7,622 nt of DNA. Source: CAISIP01 sp041581405 (GTDB lineage Bacteria > Pseudomonadota > Gammaproteobacteria > Burkholderiales > Burkholderiaceae_C). Each line of letters opens with the position of its first letter. Positions within the stretch are counted from its first letter, which is position 1. The notes under the pieces are model-generated. The model saw only the letters and a program-made list of their open reading frames with translations, was not told where the DNA came from and ran no database searches. Below are positions 1 through 5,124 of the stretch, piece by piece. The stretch is taken from assembly GCA_041581405.1 (NCBI GenBank), contig JBFIDI010000284.1, positions 1 to 7,622 of the forward strand, read 5' to 3'. A program made the translations under genes and the position numbers.

Positions 1-12
1 GCGGAGGTATGA
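1..12 (+). CDS. Possible last codons of narH (nitrate reductase beta subunit), partial
   Basis: In the frame beginning at base 1 the codons read Ala-Glu-Val-stop, with TGA at 10-12 overlapping the first in-frame ATG of narJ (ATG at 9). In nar operons narH lies directly upstream of narJ, often with a few bases of overlap, so this could be the narH terminus. Only three codons are visible, so the identity rests on gene order, not on sequence. Confidence 0.35.
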   Translation, partial: AEV

Positions 13-716
13 ACATGTTCGGTTCCCACAAACCCGTCGCCGCTGCGCGCACGCTGCGCACGCTGGCGGTGCTGCTCGGTTATCCCGACGACGGCCTGCG
101 CCAGGCGCTGCCGCAGATGCGCGAGGTGCTGCGCGCCGAGCAGGCCTTGTCGGCGCCACGCCTGGCCGAGATCGAGGCGCTGCTGGCCCTGCTGGCGCGG
201 CGCGACACCCTGGACAACGAGGCGGAATACGTCGCGTTGTTCGACCGCGGGCGCGCGACCTCGCTGCACCTGTTCGAACACGTGCACGGCGACTCGCGCG
301 ACCGGGGCCCGGCCATGATCGACCTGGCCCAGACCTACGAAAAGGCCGGCCTCTACCTGGCCGAAGGTGAACTGCCGGACTACCTGCCGGTGGTGCTGGA
401 ATTCGTCTCGACCCAGCCCCCCAGGGAGGCGCAGGCCTTCCTGTCCGAGATGGCGCATATCTTCAACGCCGTCTTCAGCGCGCTGCAGAAACACCAGAGC
501 CCTTATGCCAGCGTGCTGGGGGCGCTGCTGGAGTTGGCCGGCGAAAAGGCACAGCCGGTGGTCCTGGCGGCCGACGAGGACATCGACGCCGCCTGGGCCG
601 AGCCACCGGTGTTCGACGGCTGCTCGACCAAGGGCCAGGCGCGGCCCGGAGAAGAACAGACCATACAAATCGTCCGGCGCAAGGGCGCCACCATGCATGA
701 AGGAGTCCCGTCATGA
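9..716 (+). CDS. narJ: NarJ, nitrate reductase molybdenum cofactor assembly chaperone
   Basis: This is a cytoplasmic chaperone of the TorD/NarJ (DMSO reductase chaperone) family. It binds apo-NarG, helps insert the molybdenum cofactor and iron-sulphur clusters, and holds NarGH until it docks on NarI. The family signature is clear: YVALFDRGRATSLHLFEHVHG at residues 74-94 followed by DSRDRG, then ELPDYLPVVLEF at 121-132. A further conserved-looking stretch, DIDAAWAEPPVF, lies at 191-202. The length of 235 residues is normal for the family. Two starts are possible. ATG at 9 overlaps a possible narH stop, while ATG at 15 (residue 3) sits six bases after the GGAGGT at 3-8 and has much better ribosome-binding spacing. 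ATG 15 is therefore probably the true start. The stop overlaps the narI start (ATGA), which implies translational coupling. The assignment is firm from motif and context. Confidence 0.95.
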   Translation: MNMFGSHKPVAAARTLRTLAVLLGYPDDGLRQALPQMREVLRAEQALSAPRLAEIEALLALLARRDTLDNEAEYVALFDRGRATSLHLFEHVHGDSRDRGPAMIDLAQTYEKAGLYLAEGELPDYLPVVLEFVSTQPPREAQAFLSEMAHIFNAVFSALQKHQSPYASVLGALLELAGEKAQPVVLAADEDIDAAWAEPPVFDGCSTKGQARPGEEQTIQIVRRKGATMHEGVPS

Positions 717-1456
717 GCAGCATCCAGACCTACCTGCACAACTTCGCGTTCAACGTCTACCCGTACGTCTGCCTGGCGGTGTTCCTGATGGGCAGCCTGG
801 CGCGTTTCGACCGCGACCAGTACACTTGGAAAAGCGACTCCTCGCAGATGCTGCGCGCCGGCACGCTGCGCTGGGGCAGCAACCTGTTCCACGCCGGCAT
901 CCTGTTCCTGTTCTTCGGCCATTTCGTCGGCCTGCTGACGCCGCACTGGGTTTACGAGCCCTTCATCACCGCCGGCCAGAAGCAGATGATCGCGGTGACC
1001 GCGGGCGGCATCGCCGGCGCCGTCTGCTTCGTCGGGCTGAGCCTGCTGCTGCACCGCCGGCTGTTCGACCCGCGCATCCGCCTGACCAGCCATCGCACCG
1101 ACATCGCCATCCTGCTGATCCTGTGGGTGCAACTGGTGCTGGGACTGGTCACGTTGCCGTTCTCCTTTGCACACAACGACGGCAACGTGATGCTGCTGCT
1201 GTCGGAATGGGCGCAACGCATCGTGACCTTCCGCCCCGACGCGTCGTTGCTGCTCACCGTGGACTGGCCGTTCAAGCTGCACCTGGTGCTGGGCATGACG
1301 ATCTTCCTGCTGTTCCCGTTCAGCCGGTTGGTCCATGTCTGGAGCGGATTCGCCACCGTGGCCTACCTGTTCCGTCCGCACCAGATGGTGCGCAGCCGCC
1401 GCCTGAACCTGCCCGCAGGTCACAACCAGCCGCGCCAGCCTGGCGCCGGCGTCTGA
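713..1456 (+). CDS. narI: NarI, respiratory nitrate reductase gamma subunit (cytochrome b)
   Basis: NarI is the inner-membrane diheme cytochrome b that oxidises quinol and passes electrons to NarH and then NarG for nitrate reduction. The 247-residue length is slightly above the roughly 225 of E. coli NarI. About five hydrophobic segments are seen, near residues 11-30, 55-78, 92-114, 130-152 and 186-206. The four expected heme ligands are present: His60 and His70 (ten apart) in the second segment, and His190 and His208 (eighteen apart) in the fifth. These match the spacing of E. coli His56/66 and His187/205. The start ATG overlaps the narJ stop and is preceded by AAGGAG at 700-705, a strong ribosome-binding site with seven bases of spacing. 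The last 25 or so residues (RSRRLNLPAGHNQPRQPGAGV) form a basic, probably cytoplasmic tail. It belongs to the narGHJI operon. Confidence 0.96.
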   Translation: MSSIQTYLHNFAFNVYPYVCLAVFLMGSLARFDRDQYTWKSDSSQMLRAGTLRWGSNLFHAGILFLFFGHFVGLLTPHWVYEPFITAGQKQMIAVTAGGIAGAVCFVGLSLLLHRRLFDPRIRLTSHRTDIAILLILWVQLVLGLVTLPFSFAHNDGNVMLLLSEWAQRIVTFRPDASLLLTVDWPFKLHLVLGMTIFLLFPFSRLVHVWSGFATVAYLFRPHQMVRSRRLNLPAGHNQPRQPGAGV

Positions 1457-1472
1457 GCAGAAAGGCCCCCCG

Positions 1473-2285
1473 ATGACCAACCCCACGTCCACCACGGCTC
1501 GGCCAGCGGCATCTGCCGACGCGCCGGTCGCTGCCATCAACGGCATCCCCCTGCATGCCGCAGGTGCCACACTCACGGCCGAGGAACTGCGCCAGCGCGC
1601 CTGCACCGAGTTGCTGCGCCAGGCCGCGCAGGCCGCCGGCTTTCTGTCCCGGGACGACACGGCCGGCGAAGACGGCATCGTCAGCGAAGCCGCCAGCGAT
1701 GCCATCGACCGGCTGATCGAACAGCAGGTCGTGGTACCCGAACCGACGGAGCAGGCCTGCGAGCGCCACTACCAGGCCAACGCGGCGTCCTACCGCAGCG
1801 GCGAGAAGGTACATGCCCGCCACATCCTGTTTGCCCTGACCCAGGGCATGGACGTCGTCAAGCTGCGCGATCGGGCCGAAGCCTGCCTGCTCGACGTGCG
1901 TTGCCACGACGGCAGCAGCAGCGAGGGTTTCGCCCGTTCGGCGCGCGAGTTCTCCAACTGCCCCAGCGGCGCCGACGGCGGCGACCTCGGCTGGCTCACG
2001 CGGGACGCGGTCGCCCCCGAACTGGCGCGCGAGCTGTTCGCCCAGGCCCAGATCGGCGTGTTGCCGCGCCTGGTGCACAGCCGCTTCGGCCTGCACGTGG
2101 TCGAGATCCTGGCGCGCGAGCCGGGGCAGGACCAGCCCTTCGCCGCCGTGCGCGGTGCGGTCGCGATGGCCTTGCGCCAACACAGCTTCATCACCGCGCT
2201 GCGCCAGTACCTGCAGCTGCTGGCCGGCCATGCGCGTGTCGTGGGCGTCGACCTGGAGGCGGCCGACACACCCCTGGTCCAGTGA
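1473..2285 (+). CDS. Parvulin-type peptidyl-prolyl cis-trans isomerase linked to nar operon
   Basis: This is a 270-residue PpiC/NifM-like isomerase, expected to catalyse cis-trans isomerisation of Xaa-Pro bonds. The parvulin domain spans about residues 112-215. It shows HARHILF at 114-120, FSNCPSGADGGDLGWLTRD at 160-178, APELARELF at 181-189 and the C-terminal SRFGLHVVEIL at 203-212, all typical of the rotamase fold. The first 110 residues are a helical, partly low-complexity region, like the N-terminal part of NifM or SurA proteins. There is no signal peptide or membrane segment, so it should be cytoplasmic, unlike PrsA or SurA. It starts 16 bp after narI with a modest AAAGG at 1461-1465, so co-transcription with narGHJI is likely. 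Its position suggests help in folding or maturing NarGHI, but that is inferred from context only. The family call is firm; the client protein is unknown. Confidence 0.9.
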   Translation: MTNPTSTTARPAASADAPVAAINGIPLHAAGATLTAEELRQRACTELLRQAAQAAGFLSRDDTAGEDGIVSEAASDAIDRLIEQQVVVPEPTEQACERHYQANAASYRSGEKVHARHILFALTQGMDVVKLRDRAEACLLDVRCHDGSSSEGFARSAREFSNCPSGADGGDLGWLTRDAVAPELARELFAQAQIGVLPRLVHSRFGLHVVEILAREPGQDQPFAAVRGAVAMALRQHSFITALRQYLQLLAGHARVVGVDLEAADTPLVQ

Positions 2286-2323
2286 ACCGGCAGCGGCAGC
2301 GGCCGGTGCACGAGCCCGTTTGC

Positions 2324-2337
2324 TTGACCGGAATCAA
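2324..2337 (+). promoter_or_regulatory. FNR/ANR/DNR-type binding site
   Basis: The sequence TTGAC-CGGA-ATCAA differs from the consensus TTGAT-N4-ATCAA at a single base. It lies in the gap between the isomerase and hemerythrin genes, centred at 2330.5. It is 22 bp upstream of a candidate -10 (CACAAT), which places it at -41.5 from the predicted start at 2372. That is the standard position for class II activation by FNR-family regulators. The site predicts induction under low oxygen, or by NO if a DNR/NNR-type regulator binds it. Which family member acts cannot be told from the site. Confidence 0.8.
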
Positions 2338-2343
2338 ACCGCG

Positions 2344-2357
2344 CCGCATCGATGCGG
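2344..2357. repeat. Perfect 14-bp palindrome inside the hemerythrin promoter
   Basis: CCGCATCGATGCGG is a perfect inverted repeat with no spacer, located between the FNR-type box and the candidate -10 (about -28 to -15 from the predicted start). It could be an operator for a second regulator that blocks RNA polymerase, or chance in GC-rich DNA. The palindrome is certain; its function is unknown. Confidence 0.55.
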
Positions 2358-2359
2358 AA

Positions 2360-2365
2360 CACAAT
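2360..2365 (+). promoter_or_regulatory. Candidate -10 element of the hemerythrin promoter
   Basis: CACAAT matches the TATAAT consensus at four of six positions. The transcription start would fall near 2372, giving a 5' leader of about 32 bases that still contains the GAGGAG ribosome-binding site at 2391-2396. No good -35 is present, as expected when an FNR-type activator replaces it. On sequence alone the hexamer is weak. Its support comes from the exact spacing to the FNR-type box. Confidence 0.5.
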
Positions 2366-2403
2366 GGCGACATGGACACCATGTCCGCGCGAGGAGACCG
2401 ACC

Positions 2404-2946
2404 ATGACCGATGACACCACGCCCGCAGGCCAGGACGCACCGATCGCGAACTTCTCGCAATGCCATGTCGGCATCATCGGCCATCTCGACGCACTGGGTG
2501 AGCTGCCGGCCCTGATGGAGCCGGCACAACGCGCGCGCAAGGTGGCGGCCGACATGCTGGCCTTCTTCGATGCGGTGATCCTGGAGCACCATGGCGAAGA
2601 GGAGCGTGAACTGTTTCCCGCCGTCATGCAGAGCGCTGCCAAGGGCCGGGAGCACGACCAGGTCAAGACCATGGTCGAGCGGCTGACCACGGAGCACCGG
2701 CTGATCGAAGCCTGGTGGTCACGCATCAAGCCCCAGCTCAAGCAGATCGCCAAGGGGCACGACACCACGCTCGACGCGGTCGCGGTGCAGCAACTGGTCA
2801 AGGAATACCACGCGCACGCGCATTACGAAGAGACCGAGTTCCTGCCGCTGTCGCAGACCATCCTGGGTCGCAACGCCAACCACATGGCCGCACTGGGCAT
2901 GTCGCTGCACATGCGCCACACCAAGCCGGTACCCGGCTACATCTGA
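2404..2946 (+). CDS. Hemerythrin-like HHE cation-binding domain protein
   Basis: This is a 180-residue soluble protein without signal peptide or membrane segments, built of helices rich in His and Glu typical of the hemerythrin/HHE fold, which binds a non-heme di-iron centre. Candidate ligands are His21 or His27 (CHVGIIGH), His62/His63 with Glu66/Glu67 (LEHHGEEE), His98 (TTEHRLIE), and the cluster at 136-145 (HAHAHYEETE). HHE proteins bind O2 or NO or help repair iron-sulphur centres. It lacks the N-terminal ScdA-type domain of YtfE/RIC, so it is not a plain RIC orthologue. The start at 2404 is the first in-frame Met after the predicted transcription start and follows GAGGAG (2391-2396) with seven bases of spacing. 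The FNR-type box upstream points to anaerobic or NO-responsive expression next to the nar genes. Fold call is good; exact role is open. Confidence 0.88.
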   Translation: MTDDTTPAGQDAPIANFSQCHVGIIGHLDALGELPALMEPAQRARKVAADMLAFFDAVILEHHGEEERELFPAVMQSAAKGREHDQVKTMVERLTTEHRLIEAWWSRIKPQLKQIAKGHDTTLDAVAVQQLVKEYHAHAHYEETEFLPLSQTILGRNANHMAALGMSLHMRHTKPVPGYI

Positions 2947-2956
2947 TCCGCACAGG

Positions 2957-2970
2957 GGCCCGCGCGGGCC
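2957..2970. repeat. GC-only palindrome after the hemerythrin gene
   Basis: GGCCCGCGCGGGCC is a perfect 14-bp palindrome 11 bp after the hemerythrin stop codon, directly followed by GGCGCGCC at 2971-2978. In RNA it could form a short, strong hairpin, but there is no U-run behind it. It is therefore not a standard intrinsic terminator; it may slow transcription or protect the 3' end, or it may have no role. Confidence 0.35.
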
Positions 2971-3056
2971 GGCGCGCCGTCGCCGACGAACGGTTCATGC
3001 ACAATCGGCGGCTGTCGCATGCCATGCGGCTGGCCATCATCCGCGACACCGAGCCC

Positions 3057-3758
3057 ATGAGAAAGCCCAAACTGCCCGTATGGTTGCGCGGCATCTTCCT
3101 GATCCTGTCACTCATCGGCCTGGGCCTGCTGGTCAAGAATGCCGGCCTGGAGCACCTGTTCGAACGCGAGTGGATCAATGCCAACGTGCGCGGCCACGGC
3201 TACCAGGGGTTCGGCGTGTTTCTCGCGGCCGGTGCCGTGATCACGGCGCTCGGACTGCCGCGGCAGATCGTCGCGTTCTTCGGCGGCTACGTGTTCGGCG
3301 TCGTCAGCGGCACCGTGCTCAGTGCGGTCGCCACGCTCGGCGGCTGCATGCTGGCCTTCTATTACTCGCGGTGGTTCGGACGCGCCGTGGTCAGGCGCAT
3401 CTTCCCCGACAAGCTCCGGCGATTCGACGACTTCATCCGCGGCGACCCGTTCGTGATGACGCTGCTGATACGGCTGTTGCCGGTGGGCAGCAACCTGATC
3501 ACCAACCTGGTGGGCGGGGTATCGAGCATCAAGACCACGCCGTTCTTTGCCGGCAGCTTCGTCGGTTATCTGCCGCAGGCGCTGATCTTCGCGCTGGCGG
3601 GCAGCGGACTGACCGTCGACTCGCGCTGGCGCATTGCCACCTCGATCCTGCTGTTCGTGCTCGCCGGCCTGCTGGCACTGCCGCTGTACCGCCGCATGCG
3701 GCACGGACGATCGCTGGACGACACACTGGACGCCGGCGACACCGCACCCGCTCCCTGA
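3057..3758 (+). CDS. TVP38/TMEM64 family (VTT/DedA-like) inner membrane protein
   Basis: This is a 233-residue integral membrane protein of the VTT-domain (SNARE-associated, DedA-like) family. The N-terminus is basic (MRKPKLPVWLRG) and followed by a membrane segment at about 11-27. Further hydrophobic segments lie at about 51-68, 71-103, 132-154, 162-185 and 194-211. The family signature is the RLLPVGSNLITNLVGG stretch at 139-154, with the Arg-x-x-Pro and Asn pattern, followed by SFVGYLPQALIFALAGSG at 167-184. Relatives in bacteria are linked to lipid scrambling or membrane homeostasis, but no substrate can be assigned here. In-frame alternatives are ATG 3024 and ATG 2997; none has a clear ribosome-binding site, and 3057 was chosen because it puts a basic segment directly before the first membrane helix. 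It lies about 110 bp after the hemerythrin gene and may be read through from it. Confidence 0.85.
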   Translation: MRKPKLPVWLRGIFLILSLIGLGLLVKNAGLEHLFEREWINANVRGHGYQGFGVFLAAGAVITALGLPRQIVAFFGGYVFGVVSGTVLSAVATLGGCMLAFYYSRWFGRAVVRRIFPDKLRRFDDFIRGDPFVMTLLIRLLPVGSNLITNLVGGVSSIKTTPFFAGSFVGYLPQALIFALAGSGLTVDSRWRIATSILLFVLAGLLALPLYRRMRHGRSLDDTLDAGDTAPAP

Positions 3759-3975
3759 CGACCCGGCCCGACCGCGGCACGAATCCTGCTAACCATGGGT
3801 GTCGTGGTGGAAACTGCACCAGGATGCGCATATGCAAATCCTGCATGGTGCGTCCGAGTAAACCCCGATGTAACAAGAAGCCGAAGACGATAAAGTCCTC
3901 GCAGGACGTATGTGCCGTGTTCGGTCGTGGCCGGATGTGATGCATGTCCATCAATACTGAATTGGAGGAACCTAG
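3759..3975 (+). promoter_or_regulatory. Leader/promoter region of the amino-acid transporter operon
   Basis: This 217-bp gap is visibly less GC-rich than its surroundings and holds no credible gene. It must contain the promoter and 5' leader of aapJ, but I found no pair of -35/-10 hexamers good enough to call. It contains a nested inverted repeat (3816-3851), a small hairpin GTCCT-CGC-AGGAC at 3895-3907, and a strong ribosome-binding site GGAGGAA at 3964-3970, five bases before the aapJ ATG. Confidence 0.6.
3816..3851. repeat. Nested imperfect inverted repeat upstream of aapJ
   Basis: Outer arms GCACC (3816-3820) and GGTGC (3847-3851) enclose inner arms AGGAT (3821-3825) and ATCCT (3838-3842), with a four-base GCAT bulge on the right side. 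The centre contains the palindrome GCATATGC (3828-3835). The outer half-sites resemble the GCACC/GGTGC halves of NtrC sites, but they lie 31 bp apart centre to centre instead of about 11, so a normal NtrC dimer site is not formed. It may be a regulator-binding region or an RNA hairpin. Confidence 0.5.
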
Positions 3976-5016
3976 ATGAAATCAAGCAAACTGCAACTCG
4001 CCGCCGTCGCGCTGGCTGCGTTCGGGGCGATGTTGGCTGCTCCGGCAGCCCATGCCGGCAAGACACTGGATGCGATCAAGTCGCGTGGACAGGTCGTATG
4101 CGGCGTCAACACCGGCCTGGCCGGTTTTGCCGCGGCCGACTCGACCGGCAAGTGGTCCGGCCTGGATGTCGACGTCTGCAAGGCGCTGGCCGCCGCAACG
4201 CTGGGTGACGCCGAGAAGGTCAAGTACGTTCCGCTGACCGCCCAGCAACGCTTCACCGCGCTGCAGTCCGGCGAGATCGACGTGCTGGCGCGCAACACCA
4301 CGTTCACCCTGTCGCGCGACGCATCGCTCGGCCTGTCGATGACGGTCGTGAACTACTACGACGGCCAGGGCTTCATGGTGCCCACACGCACCAAGATGAA
4401 GAGCGCCAAGCAGCTCAAGGGCCAGACCGTGTGCGTGCAGTCCGGCACCACGACCGAAAAGAACCTGACCGACTACTCCAAGGCCAACAACCTGAACATC
4501 AAGCCGGTCGTGTTCGAGAAGGTCGAGGCCGCCACCAGCGCCTACTTCTCGGGTCGCTGCATCGCCTACACGACGGACGCCTCCGGCCTGTCCTCGGTCC
4601 GCACCAAGGAAGCGAAGGATCCCAAGGAACACATGATCCTGCCCGAGCTGATCTCCAAGGAGCCGCTCGGCCCGATGGTGCGCCGTGGTGACGACGAATG
4701 GTTCGCCATCGTCAAGTGGGTCATGTACGGCATGATGGAAGCCGAGGAATACGGCGTCACGCAGGCCAACGTCGACCAGATGAAGGCCTCCAGCGAAGAT
4801 CCGGTCGTCCAGCGCCTGCTCGGCGGTGGCAACGAAGACACCGGCAAGCTGCTGGGCCTGGACAAGGACTGGATGGCACGCGTGATCAAGGCGGTCGGCA
4901 ACTACGGTGAGAGCTACGACCGCAACCTGGGTCCCAAGACAGCCCTGAACCTGCCCCGCGGTCTGAACAACCTGTGGAACAAGGGCGGGTTGATGTATCC
5001 GTACCCGGCGCGCTGA
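3976..5016 (+). CDS. aapJ: AapJ/BztA-type general L-amino-acid periplasmic binding protein
   Basis: This is the substrate-binding protein of a polar amino-acid uptake (PAAT/HAAT) ABC transporter, capturing L-amino acids such as glutamate and aspartate in the periplasm. A Sec signal peptide is clear: basic MKSSK, hydrophobic core at 7-22, and likely cleavage after AHA at residue 27. The mature protein is a family 3 solute-binding protein with GLDVDVCKALAAA at 62-74, the QQRFTALQSGEIDVLARNTTF block at 90-110, and QTVCVQSGTT at 150-159. Four cysteines remain after cleavage (42, 68, 153, 195) and could form two disulphides, which is inference. The C-terminal part (WMARVIKAVGNYGESYDRNLG, 299-319) and the 346-residue length fit AapJ/BztA and not the shorter GltI. 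The ribosome-binding site GGAGGAA is strong. It is the first gene of the aapJQMP operon. Actual substrate range is not visible in sequence. Confidence 0.95.
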   Translation: MKSSKLQLAAVALAAFGAMLAAPAAHAGKTLDAIKSRGQVVCGVNTGLAGFAAADSTGKWSGLDVDVCKALAAATLGDAEKVKYVPLTAQQRFTALQSGEIDVLARNTTFTLSRDASLGLSMTVVNYYDGQGFMVPTRTKMKSAKQLKGQTVCVQSGTTTEKNLTDYSKANNLNIKPVVFEKVEAATSAYFSGRCIAYTTDASGLSSVRTKEAKDPKEHMILPELISKEPLGPMVRRGDDEWFAIVKWVMYGMMEAEEYGVTQANVDQMKASSEDPVVQRLLGGGNEDTGKLLGLDKDWMARVIKAVGNYGESYDRNLGPKTALNLPRGLNNLWNKGGLMYPYPAR

Positions 5017-5040
5017 TCGACCTCCCGATCCGTGCAAAAC

Positions 5041-5085
5041 GCTGCTGCCGGAACGCATTCTGCGCCTCGGCAGCAGCTTTTTTTT
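5041..5085 (+). terminator. Strong intrinsic terminator between aapJ and aapQ
   Basis: A perfect 10-bp stem (GCTGCTGCCG at 5041-5050 with CGGCAGCAGC at 5068-5077) encloses a 17-base loop and is followed at once by eight T residues (5078-5085). This is a textbook Rho-independent terminator. It lies 24 bp after the aapJ stop and 39 bp before aapQ, inside what should be one operon. It probably terminates most transcripts after the binding-protein gene and lets a fraction through to the permease genes. Confidence 0.93.
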
Positions 5086-5086
5086 G

Positions 5087-5106
5087 TTCGCGCACCTGCG
5101 TGCGAA
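5087..5106. repeat. Short inverted repeat just after the terminator
   Basis: TTCGCGC (5087-5093) and GTGCGAA (5100-5106) can pair over seven positions, one being G-U, around a six-base loop. It sits between the terminator T-run and the aapQ ribosome-binding site (GAGAAG, 5111-5116). It could be a weak operator or leader hairpin for the permease genes; chance is possible. Confidence 0.35.
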
Positions 5107-5124
5107 GCATGAGAAGCAGTGCCC

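Noticed and set aside
503..1705. 400-codon minus-strand open frame across narJ, narI and the isomerase gene
   Set aside because: Antisense to three confident genes, with biased low-complexity composition and no motif.
2155..2403. Upstream extension of the hemerythrin open frame into the isomerase gene
   Set aside because: The frame is open by chance. The promoter, ribosome-binding site and domain start all place the true start at 2404.
2715..3056. Upstream extension of the VTT protein frame into the hemerythrin gene
   Set aside because: The added residues overlap a confident gene in another frame, are Arg/Ala-rich, and precede a normal basic N-terminus and first membrane helix at 3057.
3895..3907. 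Hairpin GTCCT-CGC-AGGAC as a terminator of the VTT gene
   Set aside because: The stem has only five base pairs and no T-run follows, so it is too weak to call a terminator.
3928..3943. Sigma-54-like element TGGCC...TGC before aapJ
   Set aside because: Eleven bases lie between the GG and GC doublets instead of the required ten, and sigma-54 promoters tolerate this poorly. I do not call it, though it would fit the NtrC-like half-sites upstream.
3941..3954. Second FNR-like box TGCAT-GTCC-ATCAA before aapJ
   Set aside because: The left half matches only three of five bases, and the class II start it implies would fall inside the aapJ coding region.
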